A model generated the notes under the pieces. It was given only the letters and a program-made list of their open reading frames with translations, searched no databases and had not been told where the DNA came from. Of a stretch of 64,000 bases of DNA, positions 1 to 14,232 are shown piece by piece. The DNA comes from Darksidea phi. Lineage: Eukaryota; Ascomycota; Dothideomycetes; Pleosporales; Lentitheciaceae. The DNA lies in the NCBI GenBank assembly GCA_030770425.1, contig JASJFT010000028.1, forward strand, positions 124,001 to 188,000, read 5' to 3'. The position numbers and the translations under genes are program-made. Every line of letters begins with the position of its first letter. Positions within the stretch are counted from its first letter, which is position 1.

Positions 1-500
1 GCGCTGTAGCAATAATTAGTCTAGTTAAGTAGAAAGTTTTACTATGAAATTGCATAGAACTGCTAGACCTTAATTTCTCAATGTAGATGGTTATATCATT
101 CTGTTAATTTCAAGCTATAACCCGGCCTAGCAATAGCCTCATTGACGCATGAGCAATGTTACGTCACTCACATCATCATCGTCCGGGCAGCTTGACCCTT
201 CCAGCACCGAACGCATTGCATTGAGCCGTCTAAACGCTAGAGAACTAGATGTACTACACAATTGTATACCCGAACAAATGGAATTTCAGAAGGCTCAAGC
301 CTGCCTGTGACACGGAGAGTGGATATAGCTGACCAAGAAGGAACATGAAGCCCAACCCACCACACTCCACGCTTTGCACCTTTTACCCTACGGTTCAAAG
401 AAGAAAACTCGACCAATAAACACAACGTCATCTCCTTTCCACCTCTAAAACCTCTTCCGGTCCACCATCATCCCTATGCTGCCAAGGTCATAGCTGCTGT
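1..500. other. intergenic, 3' side of PMT4
   Basis: No supported gene. This is AT-richer sequence downstream of the O-mannosyltransferase, probably its 3' UTR and terminator region. The only open frame is a 64-residue one without family resemblance. Confidence 0.6.
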
Positions 501-2969
501 CTATTTTGCGAAGTGCAGGTCATACGCCAACCACTTCCTAGACTGAACCTGCTCAACGCTCAATCCTGGTTTTCCATACGTCAACGGCGCAAAGAACAAG
601 AAGCACCAGAACACAACAGCAAGAATGACAACTGTAGCGATCCAACTCCCGAGCAAGCTTTGCGTAGCAACACGTTCGCGGACCGGGCGAGATTTCGTAC
701 GGCGGTGGCCCTTAACAGCAGTGCCCGGAGGAGCGGGAGACTCTGGGTCCAAAGGCTCAATGTTGAAGATAAATTCGACGAGAGCACCCGTGACGAGGAC
801 AGAGGCAAGGTGCGCGGGAAGGTAGTGATGTAGGAAGAGTTGGCGGCCCATGATGTAAAAAGGGATATAATGAGCGGCCCATGTAAGGAAGAAGAAACCA
901 GTGGAATTATAGAGGCGGGAGCGTGTGCCTATGAAGGATTAGCTAAGCTGAGGATATGGGATATAGGTTTACTTACGCTCATCGAGGGCATCCATACCGC
1001 GGCGCAAAGCCAACTGATCAGCACCAATGATACCAGCAAAAACAGCAAGCAGAGAGGAAGCGAGCCACCATCCGACTGGGTTACCGAGGAAATAGATCTG
1101 CTCGCGCGTGTCATTGTGGGTCCAGAAAGAGACGCCGCGGAGAAGAAAGGGCCACGAAATAGGCTGCGACGCATACGGGTGGGAACTCGTTAAGGCGTTG
1201 TTGTGGTAGAACATGGCACGTTGAAGCTCAAGGTATTTCCTCAAGAATGAAAGGCTCTTGACCTTCTTGGCCTCCTTCTTATTACGCTCATCCTCGGCAG
1301 GAAGAGAGGGAATGTCATCGACCAACCAGACGTTGCTGCTTTGCTGGACGTTCTTGTTACCGTTGATTTCAGCCTGCTTATAGGCCCAGTCGGGAAGGGG
1401 AGAGGTGTGGGTCCACATGCAGACTTTAGTCGGTACGTGGATGAGTTTGAAGTGGGTAGACATAGTCTTGAAGTCTCCCTTGCTCTTGCCGTCGACCTTA
1501 ATCTCGAACAGAGTGTCGTTGAACCGGTTACCGTTAGCCTCCTCCATGCCAACGGTTGTGAACTCCTGGTTGGTGGGGTAGTACGGAGAAGCAACATCGT
1601 GGGTGAGCAGAACGGTGTCGGTGATGAGATGGCGCAGACGAATATGGTCCCCAACTTTGACACGCTGGTTCTCCGTGCTGTCAAGTGGCTGGGAGGGAAG
1701 AATTTGCCAGTGGTTGTTGGTATCGTTGTGCGGGTATCCTGTAACTTGCTGTCCTTGAGAAGAGATACGACCATCGTCGTAACGCAGCGGGTAACGATCT
1801 GGATGGCTGTGGAGGTACACTTTTGTCTCCTTGTGGCGGATCGTGATTGAGTCGTAGTAGTTGATACCAACAGATTGGAGCGTCATGACGTTATCGCTTA
1901 ACGTCTCCTGGAATTCAGGAGTCATGAAATCATCTCCCGGTCCAGACCTATTGAGGATGGAAAAATGGACCTGGAACCAGAAAAGGTATAGAAAGAAAGG
2001 AACCACTACAAGACCAGTGGCGCGAGCAGCAAAATGCTTTCCGAACTCCGAAAGCGATAAAGAACCCTGACGCCGGTTTATATCCATGAGGTCCCACAGA
2101 TCAATTAAGACTGGGACACCAATAGAGAAGAAGGTAAACGCGCCAATGTATTTGGTCGAGATAACGCAGCTCAGGGACACGCCGGTCAAAAGCAGCCATT
2201 TCCACCACTTACGGCTGAACGGGACATGACGAAGTTTGTAGAATCGGACGTATGCGAGCACCGAAAGCGCCATGAAGAAGATCAGAGTCGCATCTAGGAG
2301 AATCAAGCGAGTCTGGCCAATGTGGGCGTTGTCGAAGAGAAGGAGACCAGCGGCCGTCACGCAGGCGGGCAGCGAATATCCAGACTCCCACATAATCAAG
2401 AAGACGGTCGGAACAGTGAGAGCGCCCATAGTAGCGGGCATCGCACGGTAGGCAACGTACGGAACCTTGTTGGTGATGTAGGAATCGCCAATGTTTTCAA
2501 ACAGAAACGAGCCATCGTATCCGACGAGCCAACCGGCGAGGGCGAAGAGAAGCTTTCCGAAGGGGGGGTGGACATCGAAGAAGTAGGTTCGTTGGAGGTA
2601 GTATGATGCAAACTGTACCCATTGTCAGCCTTCTGGTACGAGCTTGTTTTGCGATTGTCGCAGGGGTATTGCTGAATGCAACTCCGTTGGGCGACGTACC
2701 TTTCCAAAGTGCACTTCGTCGAACACCACCTGCGCCGGATGCTGGATGCCCCAGAACCGCGTTATGAAAGCTAGGATAGTGATGATGGTGATGGCGAGCT
2801 TGTAGTCCCATTCTCCGCCCTGTTGCTGGGACCTGAACTCCCTCTTCGCCTTCTCAACAACATCGGTGGTCTTCTCAGACACCTTCCCGGAGAGCGCTTC
2901 AGGGTTGGGCGTGGTCGGTCGCTTCTTTTCTTTGGGACCGCGATGCCGCACGCCGGCCGGGGAGGACAT
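501..2969 (-). CDS. PMT4: dolichyl-phosphate-mannose--protein mannosyltransferase, PMT4 type
   Basis: Transfers mannose from dolichyl-phosphate-mannose to Ser/Thr of secretory proteins in the ER membrane. Three exons are seen: 2969-2700, 2612-977 and 928-501, giving 777 residues, the usual PMT length. Introns are GTACGT..CAG and GTAAGT..TAG. The start is the ATG at 2969; the N-terminus is a short basic cytosolic tail, followed by the first membrane segment and the family motif DEVHFGK, with DVHPPFGK in exon 2. The central part is a lumenal MIR-type region (the QQVTGYPHNDTNN stretch suits the PMT4 subfamily better than PMT1 or PMT2). The last exon supplies the final membrane helices, from the GFFFLTWAAHYIPF stretch on, and a short tail. 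Subfamily choice is from remembered motif wording and is less certain than the family. Confidence 0.93.
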
Positions 2970-3462
2970 GGTGAGTTATAACTTGTCGAAGCTCCCTGCG
3001 AACACCAACGTTAATATGCTGAGCCAAGCAATTGACTCGAAATTGGTTGTAGGCAGATACTTACCCAGATTAACGAAAGAGGGATGTTGAAAGACGTTAA
3101 AGAGAAAGGAGAAAGTGCACGTCGGTGATCAGAGCCCCCCTCTAAGAACACATAATCTTTCGTCGCGCGCCCCTTGTACGTGCTTGGCATACCAAGGTTC
3201 AGCTACCCGTGCATGGACTTCATTTAACACGTGATCTCGCTAGCCGCCATGCTTGTGCTTTATCACTGCATACAAGCTTGCTCGGCAGACTCTCAATTGT
3301 TTGATTCCATGGGATAGTTCTTTTCAATAGAACATTCCATGCCGACCATGCGCAAAAGAAATAATCTTATTCTATCTCTACCTAAGATACGCAAACCAAG
3401 TTTCCTCACTCGGTGGAGTATGCGTATGTTGCTATTCGAGCTTAGATGGCAGAACACCCTCC
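2970..3462. other. intergenic, PMT4 promoter / YEA4 3' region
   Basis: No gene supported. It lies between the PMT4 start and the transporter stop on the same strand, so it should hold the PMT4 promoter and the transporter terminator. No distinctive element was recognised. Confidence 0.6.
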
Positions 3463-4658
3463 TTATTGCGCCTTCTTCGCCTGTTCTGTTACTGCCTTCT
3501 TCCTCTGCGGGATTTTATACGTCGTCTCCCAGCCATAGAGCGCGCCAGCCCCAAATACCATAGCCGCACCAACCTTCATCAGCCCGCCCATTTGATTTCC
3601 AAACAACCAGATACTCAGTAAGAAGCTGACGAGCTTTCGAATATTGAGTACGATCGTGACAGTAACGGCCGAAGTGTTGGCGCTCAAAATGTTGACACCA
3701 GTAATACATAGCAGTTGGGTTACTGCATTCGCAGTGAGGTAGATGACGTGCTGGGACGTGGAGGCAAGCGCCTTATTGACTGTTGGCGGCAGATTTTGTG
3801 CGATGCTCGGAGGCACCTCAAACGATTGTGACGCCTGAAGGCGGGTAAATTGCGAGTACAGAACGGGGGCGAAGTTTGCGAAGAGAGGAATCGAGAGGAG
3901 GTGGGAGTAGAAGAGGTTTGCCTTCCAGTGGTTACCGTATTGGAGGTAGATGTCTTCGACATACGCGCCCATGTATGCCGATAGAAGTTGAGCCACTAAC
4001 AGGATAAGAAGACCCATCTCGAACGAGGCACTTGTTAGATCGATGCTTGATGTATCCATAGCTTTCCCCTAAAATGCTTAGCATAAGGCTTGCGGTCGAC
4101 TGATACGATCGTACTTTCGACTGTGCATCTGCCCATGCAGACACCATTACTCCTAGTGTGAGGACCGCTACGGAGAAAATCTGAATGGGCGTGTATTTCT
4201 TGCCTCGGAGCCAGCCAGCTACCATGGTAGTCACGCTTCCAAAGCTGCGCAGAATGATGTGGACCGGAACGGAAATGTTGAATGCAAACGCCCAATTGTT
4301 CATCATATTGACGGTGAAGAAAAGCGCGGCACTAATGCACCATTTCCGAAAAGGGACGGGCGACGGCTTGACGAAGAAACGACCGTTGGGATCGAACTGA
4401 TAATGTAAGGTCGAAACACAAGTGAAGATAAATTGGAAGAGTGTGATGAGGAGGCCGCTGTCTGGCTCATGTCTTTCAGACCGTTAGACGGATGGTAGAA
4501 TGTTTATTCGAACAGTACTCACTTCACGATGGCCTCGAGACAGTAGACCTTCATGATATTAGCTATAATGGGTTATCTTGGAGATGCTCACTTACATTAG
4601 AACAGCAGCCTCCAAAAATCAGGGCGAAACTTCCTGCGAGAGGTGCAAGCGCAGCCAT
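3463..4658 (-). CDS. YEA4: UDP-N-acetylglucosamine transporter, YEA4/SLC35B type
   Basis: A nucleotide-sugar antiporter of the ER/Golgi membrane, supplying UDP-GlcNAc for chitin and glycan synthesis. Four exons: 4658-4596, 4548-4523 (26 bases), 4472-4115 and 4068-3463, giving 350 residues. The N-terminus (MAALAPLAGSFALIFGGCC) is the first membrane helix. The GGCCSN..LEAI stretch, the repeated hydrophobic helices, the TANAVTQLLCITGVNILSA and TIVLNIRKLVSFLLSI segments and the Lys-rich C-terminus all fit the YEA4 family. A KKxx-type ER retrieval signal is not clear (the end is AKKAQ). It precedes PMT4 on the same strand, and both act in secretory-pathway glycosylation, but they have separate promoters. 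Confidence 0.9.
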
Positions 4659-5431
4659 TGTGCTCGGAAATTACTGTACAGCTGAGTAAAGTACAACAAA
4701 GCGATACTGAGGCTGTGCGACGCTAGAAACGGCTAGATAAAAAACGGTCTTGGTTAGTGTGGTGCAATGATTCTTCTGAAGCCAATAGATTCGTAAGAAG
4801 AGGATGGCTGCCGAGCAAAGACTGGGAATGGCTGCGTTGAATGGTGCATCATTGCTCTGTGGAACCACCCACGCAGATGAAAGAAAACGCCACTCACGAG
4901 TGTACTCTAAAACCCTATCATAATAGAATCAAAAGGGAGGGGGTGCGACGATTTGACAGTGTGAGAATCCAAGACGGTCGACGTGGAAGTTCGAGAAATG
5001 AGAATCAGGCGCTAGCGCAATTTGTCCGTAGGGCTGAGACTAAGTAGCATTCGACCCTTTAGCCCCATGAGTGTCCTGTGAGCTGCATTCTACGACCCAT
5101 GTAACCATAATTTCACAGACACTGTGAGAGTCTTAGTCTGTTATATCTTGCAGCTTTGGATACAATTATTTTCAATTTCCACATGGCTGTTACCATGGCG
5201 TGGATTTGCTACCACCTCGCGCGATGTATACGCTACTGAACTACCAAACAATCTCTGGGCATGTCGTCCACCATAAGGGCTTCCGTCTACTGTCTTAGCG
5301 CCGTTCGACCAGATCACTGCCAGAATTGAAGGGGACCTGGAAGAATGATGAGGAATAAATCGCCAACCAAGCAATGTCTCTAAGCGCAAATGCCTTTGAT
5401 GAAAGTGTTCACTCCAAAAATGCAGGACCCT
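4659..5431. other. intergenic
   Basis: Between the YEA4 start and the PP2A subunit 3' end, both on the minus strand. It should contain the YEA4 promoter. No gene, repeat or RNA was recognised. Confidence 0.6.
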
Positions 5432-7256
5432 CTACAGTGCGGAAAAGACGAAGAGCTGGAAAAGCGTTAGTGAATTGCCAGATTGGCCAGAAAGCGATCA
5501 CGACTTACATTGTTCGTAGCTGCAATCGCAATGCTGTCCTCGAATGGATGCCAGCTCATATGGAGAATCTTCTTGTTAAAGTCGATCTGATCGGCGTCCG
5601 TTTCTTTTCTCATTCGCTGCCCTTGCCCCACCGCTCCAGCAGCAGGGCTGCCCGCTCTTGAGCTTCCCTTCTTGCTCGATGCGCTCGTGGGGCTTGTTGA
5701 AGAGTTCATTGGTGTCGGTATGCCGACCTTCTTCGCCTTGAACGCCGATTTGTCGGCTTGCAGAACGACTTCCGTATCTTTCTCGGGGTCCGACGGATAG
5801 ATCATGAAGTTGTTGTTATAGCTTCCAGTCATGACGTTCTTCGCGTCGCCAGAAAAGACTACTTCGAACTTGTCAAATATACTGTCATTCTCATATGTAT
5901 CACACAATCGCGGCCGAAGATGTTCGTGGATAGGAATAGTCTTGATAGGCGTCCGCTCCATGTTGACGTCCCAGATCTTGACAGTCAGGTAGTCACGGGA
6001 CAGGATATAACGGCCGTCGTGTGAGAAGCGGACGTCTGATATGGACGATATGATCTCGGAAAAGAAGGACCGTGACGAAGGATCTTCTTCTTGTTCGAAC
6101 TCTTTGTACCCATGATGTTAGACTTGACTGTATGGTACCGATGTAGATACTTACGCTTCGCGTGCTGATCGCACAATGCACTCTCCCGCATATCTGCTAG
6201 TTTGATCGTTCCTTTTGAGCTCGCATACATGAACCAGTTGCAGCTCTGAGGGTGGAATTCTGCCGCTGTAATGACCTCAGTCAGTTCCTCCATGTTGGCG
6301 GGCTTGATATCGACAATGTTGAAGCTCTGATCCTGGATGTTGAGGTTCCAAAGGTTGATCCGGAGATCATCGCTGCTGATGAAGGTCTCCCCATCGCTGT
6401 TCACAGAGATGCTGTTGATATGGTAGGCATGCGCATTCGCGTATGTCTTGCGTGGAACGGCAGCGACAACGGTGTCGTGATGAGTTAGACGAGGGAGCTT
6501 TAGGTCCGAAGCAGTTCGGAAGTGTGCGTTTGGATTCCTCACAGGCCCGCCTGCGCCAGCGACCCCACCGCCTGGAGTGAGCTCATGTGAGAGATTGTTC
6601 TCTGCCACCACCTTTAACGATTTCTCAAACACCTTCCATAATTTTATCGTCTTGTCGTTGGTGGAGAGGAGATAATGTGAAGCATTCTGTCGCCGGCACC
6701 ACTTAATCTTGTTGATCTTCTCTTCGATCTCAAGGGATTTCAGGTAGTCAAATTCGGGCTCGTGTGACTGGAATTCAGTGTGGAATTTGTATTCGCACGT
6801 TTTTTTCTATCAAGACGTTAACCACCAATGTTTTCCTTGTGTGTTACGGAGAAAATACACACCGTCTCGTTCCTCTCAAACAACACTACGCGGCCGCCTT
6901 TGTCGCCAGTGGCTAGGTAATTCCCCGTCTGATCGAACTCGACAGTCGAGATGATGTCAGCTGCAAACACTGTTAGCGGTCGCCATAAAGATGCTGCAGC
7001 ACGAATGCAATGCCCCAACAGCTTGCGATTGTGAACATACCTTCTGTAATATCTTCAACGTCGCCTTTATCGCCAAAGCACCTGCGGTTGTTAGTCTATG
7101 CGCGGAGAGTGGCGTTTGACCAAGGTCGACGCGCAGCGACACCGGAAAGACGCTAGCCGCACAAATGCGTTTCCTTGAGATTTTACAACCAGGAGACAGA
7201 GAGCCAACATACTGTGTGAACTTCCACGTCGTGGGGCTGCCTTCTGCTTCTACCAT
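5432..7256 (-). CDS. CDC55: protein phosphatase 2A regulatory B55 subunit (WD40)
   Basis: The substrate-selecting B subunit of PP2A, controlling mitotic exit and morphogenesis in fungi. Six exons: 7256-7213, 7081-7041, 6960-6863, 6806-6155, 6101-5509 and 5455-5432, giving 483 residues (the family is about 450-500). The start [15 protein letters not shown] and the next segment [18 protein letters not shown] are nearly invariant B55 sequence. WD40 blades follow ([61 protein letters not shown]). A Ser-rich insert ([20 protein letters not shown]) near residue 410 is the usual fungal variable loop. The last exon is only 24 bases and encodes the C-terminal LFVFSAL. It is divergent from RPL3 across 497 bases. 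Confidence 0.96.
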
Positions 7257-9082
<1,826 letters not shown>

Positions 9083-9845
9083 GGATATGGTGGTGGCAGG
9101 TGACTGCGTTCTTTCTTCGAGGGTGCTTAGGCGAATGGTAGGCTCCTTACAGTTGCTACATCAATTGAGGAGCTAACGACAAAATCAATGATTCCCACTT
9201 CAAAGTCGCTTTGCCCTTATGACCGTAATGTGTGCTGCCCTTATGACCGTAATGGGTACTGTGGAGTATGTACCTTGGTTTGAACATTATGCGATTCTGC
9301 TTCGGCTCTTCAAACTCAAATATGGTCGTATGACTCTATGGACGTTCGTCACATGTTCTTCACGACGATATGGCTCGGGTAAAGACACTTCAGGGTCTAT
9401 GACGACGACAGTTCATCGTTGGCGGCAAGCAACTACGGCAGCTTTTGCAACCTTGGGTCAGCATCTGACAGACGGCGCGCAATCGATGTCCACCAACTCA
9501 CTTTTTCATAGGTAGACTTTGGCATCAAAATTTGACTGGTTTGCGGTTAGGTAGTACTAAAGTGAGCACAACTAATATGCTACAAAGTGTACAGAAGCCA
9601 TAATGAATTCAATCGTTGTTTTTCGTGCATCAAAGAAAGGCCGGAACGGAACGGGCGCGCTCAAGTTCCATGGCGCCTGCCTTGACCGAGGTTGATTGAG
9701 CCCGGTTACTGACCAATCAGTGCTACGACAATGTCAAGCCGTCAAGCGTCGACCTCACGACAAGACCGCCGAAGTGCTGCCCGCGATAACACCAACCTGC
9801 ACACCCGTAATTCTCTCTCCTCTCCACTCCCGCCCGCCGCCCATC
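9083..9845. other. intergenic, SDH1 promoter
   Basis: Between RPL3 and SDH1, both on the plus strand. It contains a short direct duplication at 9211-9254 (separate entry) and, in its last 150 bases, a pyrimidine-rich stretch that looks like the SDH1 5' UTR. No gene supported. Confidence 0.6.
9211..9254 (+). repeat. 24-base-period direct duplication
   Basis: The 19-base unit TGCCCTTATGACCGTAATG occurs twice, 24 bases apart, in the RPL3-SDH1 intergenic region. It is a simple tandem duplication; no function can be inferred. Confidence 0.85.
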
Positions 9846-12105
9846 ATGAGCTGCCTCAAGATGCGCCGCTTACAGCTTGGAAGCCAGGTACGTCGCTTTT
9901 CAAGCTTCTGCGCCACCTACCCGTCCATGCACCCGAACTACTCCGCACCGAGGCGTGTTCCACCCACCACGTCCGCACCGCGATCGCGATGCTCAAGGAC
10001 TATCGAGCCCTCTCAATGCACTACAACCAGTAACCCTTACGCTTTGCGGATGCAGTGTTAAGCTGGGAGACGTTCAATGGCTAACAAATACCACACTAGC
10101 TCTCCAAAAGTTTCCGCACACCTTCCAGAGCTTTCTCGTCGACGCGACCCGCAGCCCGCATTTTCGCTACCGAGCATCTCAAGGCAAAAGAAGCCTCTGG
10201 CTTCATTTCCCGAAAGTACCCTGTGATCGACCATGAGTATGATGCTATTGTTGTGGGAGCTGGTGGGGCTGGTTTGCGAGCGGCGTTCGGTCTTGCTGAA
10301 GCTGGCTTCAACACCGCCTGTATATCAAAGCTTTTCCCGACGCGCTCGCACACTGTAGCTGCGCAGGGAGGTATCAACGCTGCTCTGGGAAAGTACGTAC
10401 GAGTCTGTGGCCTTGGTGTTGGAGGGGGATGCTAATGATGATTTAGCATGCATGAGGATGACTGGCGGTGGCATATGTACGATACCGTCAAAGGATCTGA
10501 CTGGCTGGGTGACCAGGATGCTATTCATTATATGACTAGGGAGGCCCCGCAGTCTGTCATCGAGCTCGAGAACTACGGTTGCCCCTTCTCAAGAACGGAT
10601 GACGGCAAGATGTATGTTGGTCGGAATCGAGCAAGATGATTATATACTGATATCTATCTAGTTACCAGCGTGCCTTCGGCGGACAGTCCCAAAAGTACGG
10701 CAAGGGCGGGCAAGCATACCGATGCTGTGCTGCGGCCGATCGAACTGGTCATGCTCTCCTTCACACGCTCTACGGACAGTCTTTGCGCCACAACACCAAG
10801 TACTTCATCGAGTACTTCGCTACCGATCTCATCATGGAGGGTGGTGTCTGCAAGGGTGTTGTAGCATACAACCAGGAAGACGGCACCATCCACAGGTTCA
10901 TCGCTAAGAACACTGTTTTGGCAACTGGCGGTTACGGACGTGCCTATTTCAGCTGCACCTCTGCTCACACCTGCACAGGTGACGGTATGGCTATGGTTGC
11001 TCGCGCCGGTCTCCCTAACCAGGATCTCGAATTTGTCCAATTCCACCCGACTGGTATCTACGGTGCTGGATGCTTGATTACTGAGGGATCTCGTGGTGAG
11101 GGTGGTTATCTCCTCAACTCTGAGGGTGAGCGTTTTATGGAACGCTATGCGCCAACTGCCAAGGATCTTGCCTCTCGCGATGTTGTTTCCCGATCGATGA
11201 CCCTTGAAATCCGCGAAGGCCGTGGTGTCGGACCCGACAAGGACCACATCTATCTTCAGCTGAGCCATTTGCCTCCTGAAGTCTTACATGATCGTCTACC
11301 TGGTATCTCTGAGACAGCCGCTATCTTTTCTGGCGTTGATGTTACGAAGCAGCCCATCCCTGTCCTACCCACTGTTCACTACAACATGGGCGGTATTCCA
11401 ACAAAGTATACCGGTGAAGTCCTTACGGTTGATGACAAGGGCAAAGACCAGGTGGTTCCAGGCCTGTTTGCCTGCGGTGAAGCTGCTTGTGTCTCCGTTC
11501 ACGGTGCCAACCGTTTGGGAGCCAACTCCCTCCTGGACCTCATCGTCTTCGGCCGTGCCGTTTCTCACACAATCCGCGACAACTTTAAGCCCGGTCAGAA
11601 AGCCGACCCGATCTCAGCAGATGCTGGTGCCGAGTCCATTGAGATTATCGACCAGACCCGTACGTCGGAGGGTCCCAAGTCAACCGCTGAAGTCCGCCTC
11701 GCTATGCAAAAAGTTATGCAGACTGATGTCTCCGTCTTCCGAACCCAAGAATCGCTCGAGGAGGGCGTGCGTAAGATACACGAAGTCGACGCCATGTTTT
11801 CTGACGTTGGCATCAAAGACCGCAGCATGATCTGGAACTCTGACCTCGTCGAGACGCTTGAGTTGAGGAACTTGCTTACCTGCGCCGTGCAGACTGCCGA
11901 GTCTGCCGTGAACCGCAAGGAGTCGAGAGGAGCACACGCACGTGAGGACTACCCTGACCGTGACGACGAAAACTGGATGAAGCACACGCTTTCGTGGCAA
12001 AAGAAACCGCATGGTGATGTGAAATTGGGTTATAGGTCGGTCGTCGGGACGACATTGGATGAGAGTGAGTGCAAGGCTGTGCCGCCGTTTAAACGGACGT
12101 ATTAA
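9846..12105 (+). CDS. SDH1: succinate dehydrogenase flavoprotein subunit, mitochondrial
   Basis: The catalytic FAD subunit of complex II; oxidises succinate to fumarate in the mitochondrial matrix. Four exons: 9846-9887, 10100-10392, 10447-10611 and 10662-12105, giving 647 residues, the normal length. The N-terminus is an Arg/Ser-rich mitochondrial presequence (about 40 residues) interrupted by the first intron of 212 bases. Then come the FAD-binding [19 protein letters not shown] fold, the [10 protein letters not shown] segment with the His that bears covalent [26 protein letters not shown] around the active site, and [13 protein letters not shown]. The C-terminus KRTY matches the family. 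The first exon is short, so the start depends on the splice model, but the presequence reads well. Confidence 0.97.
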
Positions 12106-12993
12106 GCATAGAATGGGGGATGATTTAAGGTGGGAAAGCGTTTCTGTATTCTATGTACAATGAAGAATTTAGCTAAATGCATCTTAGAAAAGTGTGACGT
12201 TTCCGTATGTCTTGTTTCGTACGTATATCCGAATGGAAGCTGTGTTTGAGAAGGTCCAGTTCGCATCCTTAGATTGAAATCCATGTGGCTCTCCGTTCGC
12301 TACGGCGACTGATTGCATAGACTCGCCAAAATTGTACATTCAAATACCGTTTAGAAGCGGCCATATCTCTTGTGATACACGTGTATACGTTTTATAGATC
12401 TCAAAAGGGGTAGCGAATGAATTCTGGGGGATTACCAGCACTGCCGAAGACGAGAATGGTACGATTGAGGCAGTGAAGTGCAAGAGTTAATTTCACGGAA
12501 ATACCTCTAGCGATGCTCTAAATCGGCATGCTTGCACATGCTCATCAGAATGGTATGCTAAGTAGAAAGAGCTTATGGGTTGCTGATTATGTGCAAAGGT
12601 CAAGTCTTAATCATCATCCGAATCTTTGTGCTAGAGAAAGTGCTTCATCGCTAGATGGCGTTGCATCAGCATAATAATCTATTCTGACAGCAGTTGTTGT
12701 ACGAGGCACCGATGTGACTTTCCTCTCTGTCCGTCCCATGTCATTCTAGATTCAAAGGTTCATCCGCTAGTTGGACCGGTTCTTCGCGCAGGCCCGTCCC
12801 TGTTCTCAGAACTCATTATGTAAAAATCGGCCATCTCATGCCTTGTAATGTCATCGGTTGTGAGATATCAGTGTCAGCTATGAGGTCCAAACACCCAACA
12901 TTGAAGTGCCTCTCCAACTGACCAAAAGTTGGCAGCGTCGGTGCGTGCCGGTTGTGTGCCACACTCTTGATAGTTTCCAGGAACTCAGCATTC
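12106..12993. other. intergenic between convergent genes
   Basis: Between the 3' ends of SDH1 (plus) and the Cys-rich protein gene (minus). Terminators are expected. No gene, repeat or RNA was recognised. Confidence 0.6.
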
Positions 12994-13700
12994 TCAAGAA
13001 TTGATGCGCTTCGAATAGCATTCCAAGCAACATGGGTCTCCCTCTTCCCCAACCTCCACGATACACTTTTTGCAGATGGCTTTTCGACAGCTCACGCACT
13101 CTCTGGCACATATATAACAAGTCCTTTCGACGCAGCGTCTGCATTCCATGTAGTTCTCTAGATCCCGCTTCCTTTTTGGTGCGGTATTGCAAGCATGGCA
13201 GGGTCGAAGATCTGAGTGGCTGTTCGTACTCGTCGAGTTTGGTGCGGGATCAGGCTCGATATCCATCAAGTGGGACGTACTTTTGACAAGAGCAACTTTC
13301 GGATTCAATCTCCTCATTTGCTTTGTTGGTCGTTTTTCGGAGGTCGGGTAGGTAGAGGCGGCTATCGATAGGGGGTACATCCGGTTGCTGTTGGTATCAA
13401 AAGCGGGACCGTGACCATGAAGCCTGAATAGGCCTTTGCTCGCAGGGGACGACCGTTGCTGTGAGGAATAGCTACAACAATCCGCCACGTTAGCATCTTT
13501 TCTTAACAGGGGCTGCAGGCTACTTCATACTTTAGTTTAGGCCCCTCCTCATCGCTGTCTGCCCGCCTTTTGCGCTTGCCTAGGCCTGTCGGTAGCTGTG
13601 TGTCCACCATGGTATTCCATGTCTGTGAATGCATCGAAGTCGGAGACGCAGAACGATTGTGCCCGGGATCCGAGCCAAAAAGGTCCGAGGTGATGTACAT
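12994..13700 (-). CDS. hypothetical Cys-rich zinc-binding protein
   Basis: Not recognised as a named family. Two exons: 13700-13531 and 13471-12994, joined by a 59-base intron (GTATGA..TAG), giving 215 residues. The start is the first ATG after an in-frame stop (MYITSDLFGSDPGH). The N-terminal two thirds is polar, Ser/Pro-rich and probably disordered, with a basic GKRKRR patch near residue 50 that could be a nuclear signal. The C-terminal 60 residues are a dense array of CxxC pairs: CHAC, then CRRC, CYIC, CVSC, CKKC and CCLEC. This spacing suggests two or three bound zinc ions, in a B-box/RING-like or treble-clef fold. It is divergent from the ELMO gene over 532 bases. Confidence 0.75.
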
Positions 13701-14232
13701 GGCGGTCGATTGACGGTGAAGCGGAGGCTGGCGGTAGTGCAGTGGTGATAGCGAGTCTGGTCCTGAAGGAGCGAGCGGTGGCAACGGCTAGAAGACAAAT
13801 AAGCAGAGAAGCTTCGCTTATATCGAGGCAACGCAGATTATGAGACGCTGAAAGACGGTATAGAACGAGCGATGAGCGTTGGAAACAGGATGCAGCAGGA
13901 CACAGCAAGGAAGCGGGCGAGGAGGTGTTGTTGTCTAGCTCGGAACATCTAGCGCCGTCGGCAGCCAGGCACCTGCCAATCGGGATTCGACAGGGTCCGT
14001 CTTCACGTGTGCCAAGAGGATGCGTGTCGGGGGTCTTCCATCGCTCCGCATCGCGCCCGCAAAAGCAACAAACATCAACGCGAATTGGGAGTTTGTGAGG
14101 CCATTGGATGTTGCCTGCATATATTTAGCCATACATTTCAGCTTTACTCCCGTTCGCCATGATTCAGGTCCGATAATACCCGCCATCTCGGAAAACCAAC
14201 ACCAAACTCTAGCACACACAGTGGTCGTGAGC
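13701..14232. promoter_or_regulatory. divergent promoter region, Cys-rich protein / ELMO
   Basis: 532 bases separate the two divergent starts. It should carry both promoters; no specific element was recognised. A 244-residue open frame antisense to the ELMO gene reaches into it but has no family resemblance. Confidence 0.55.

Noticed and set aside
1241..1870. 209-residue frame inside PMT4
   Set aside because: Other-frame shadow of the PMT4 coding exon; Thr/Ser/Arg-rich with no family resemblance.
10654..11268. 204-residue frame antisense to SDH1
   Set aside because: Reverse-strand shadow of a highly conserved coding exon.
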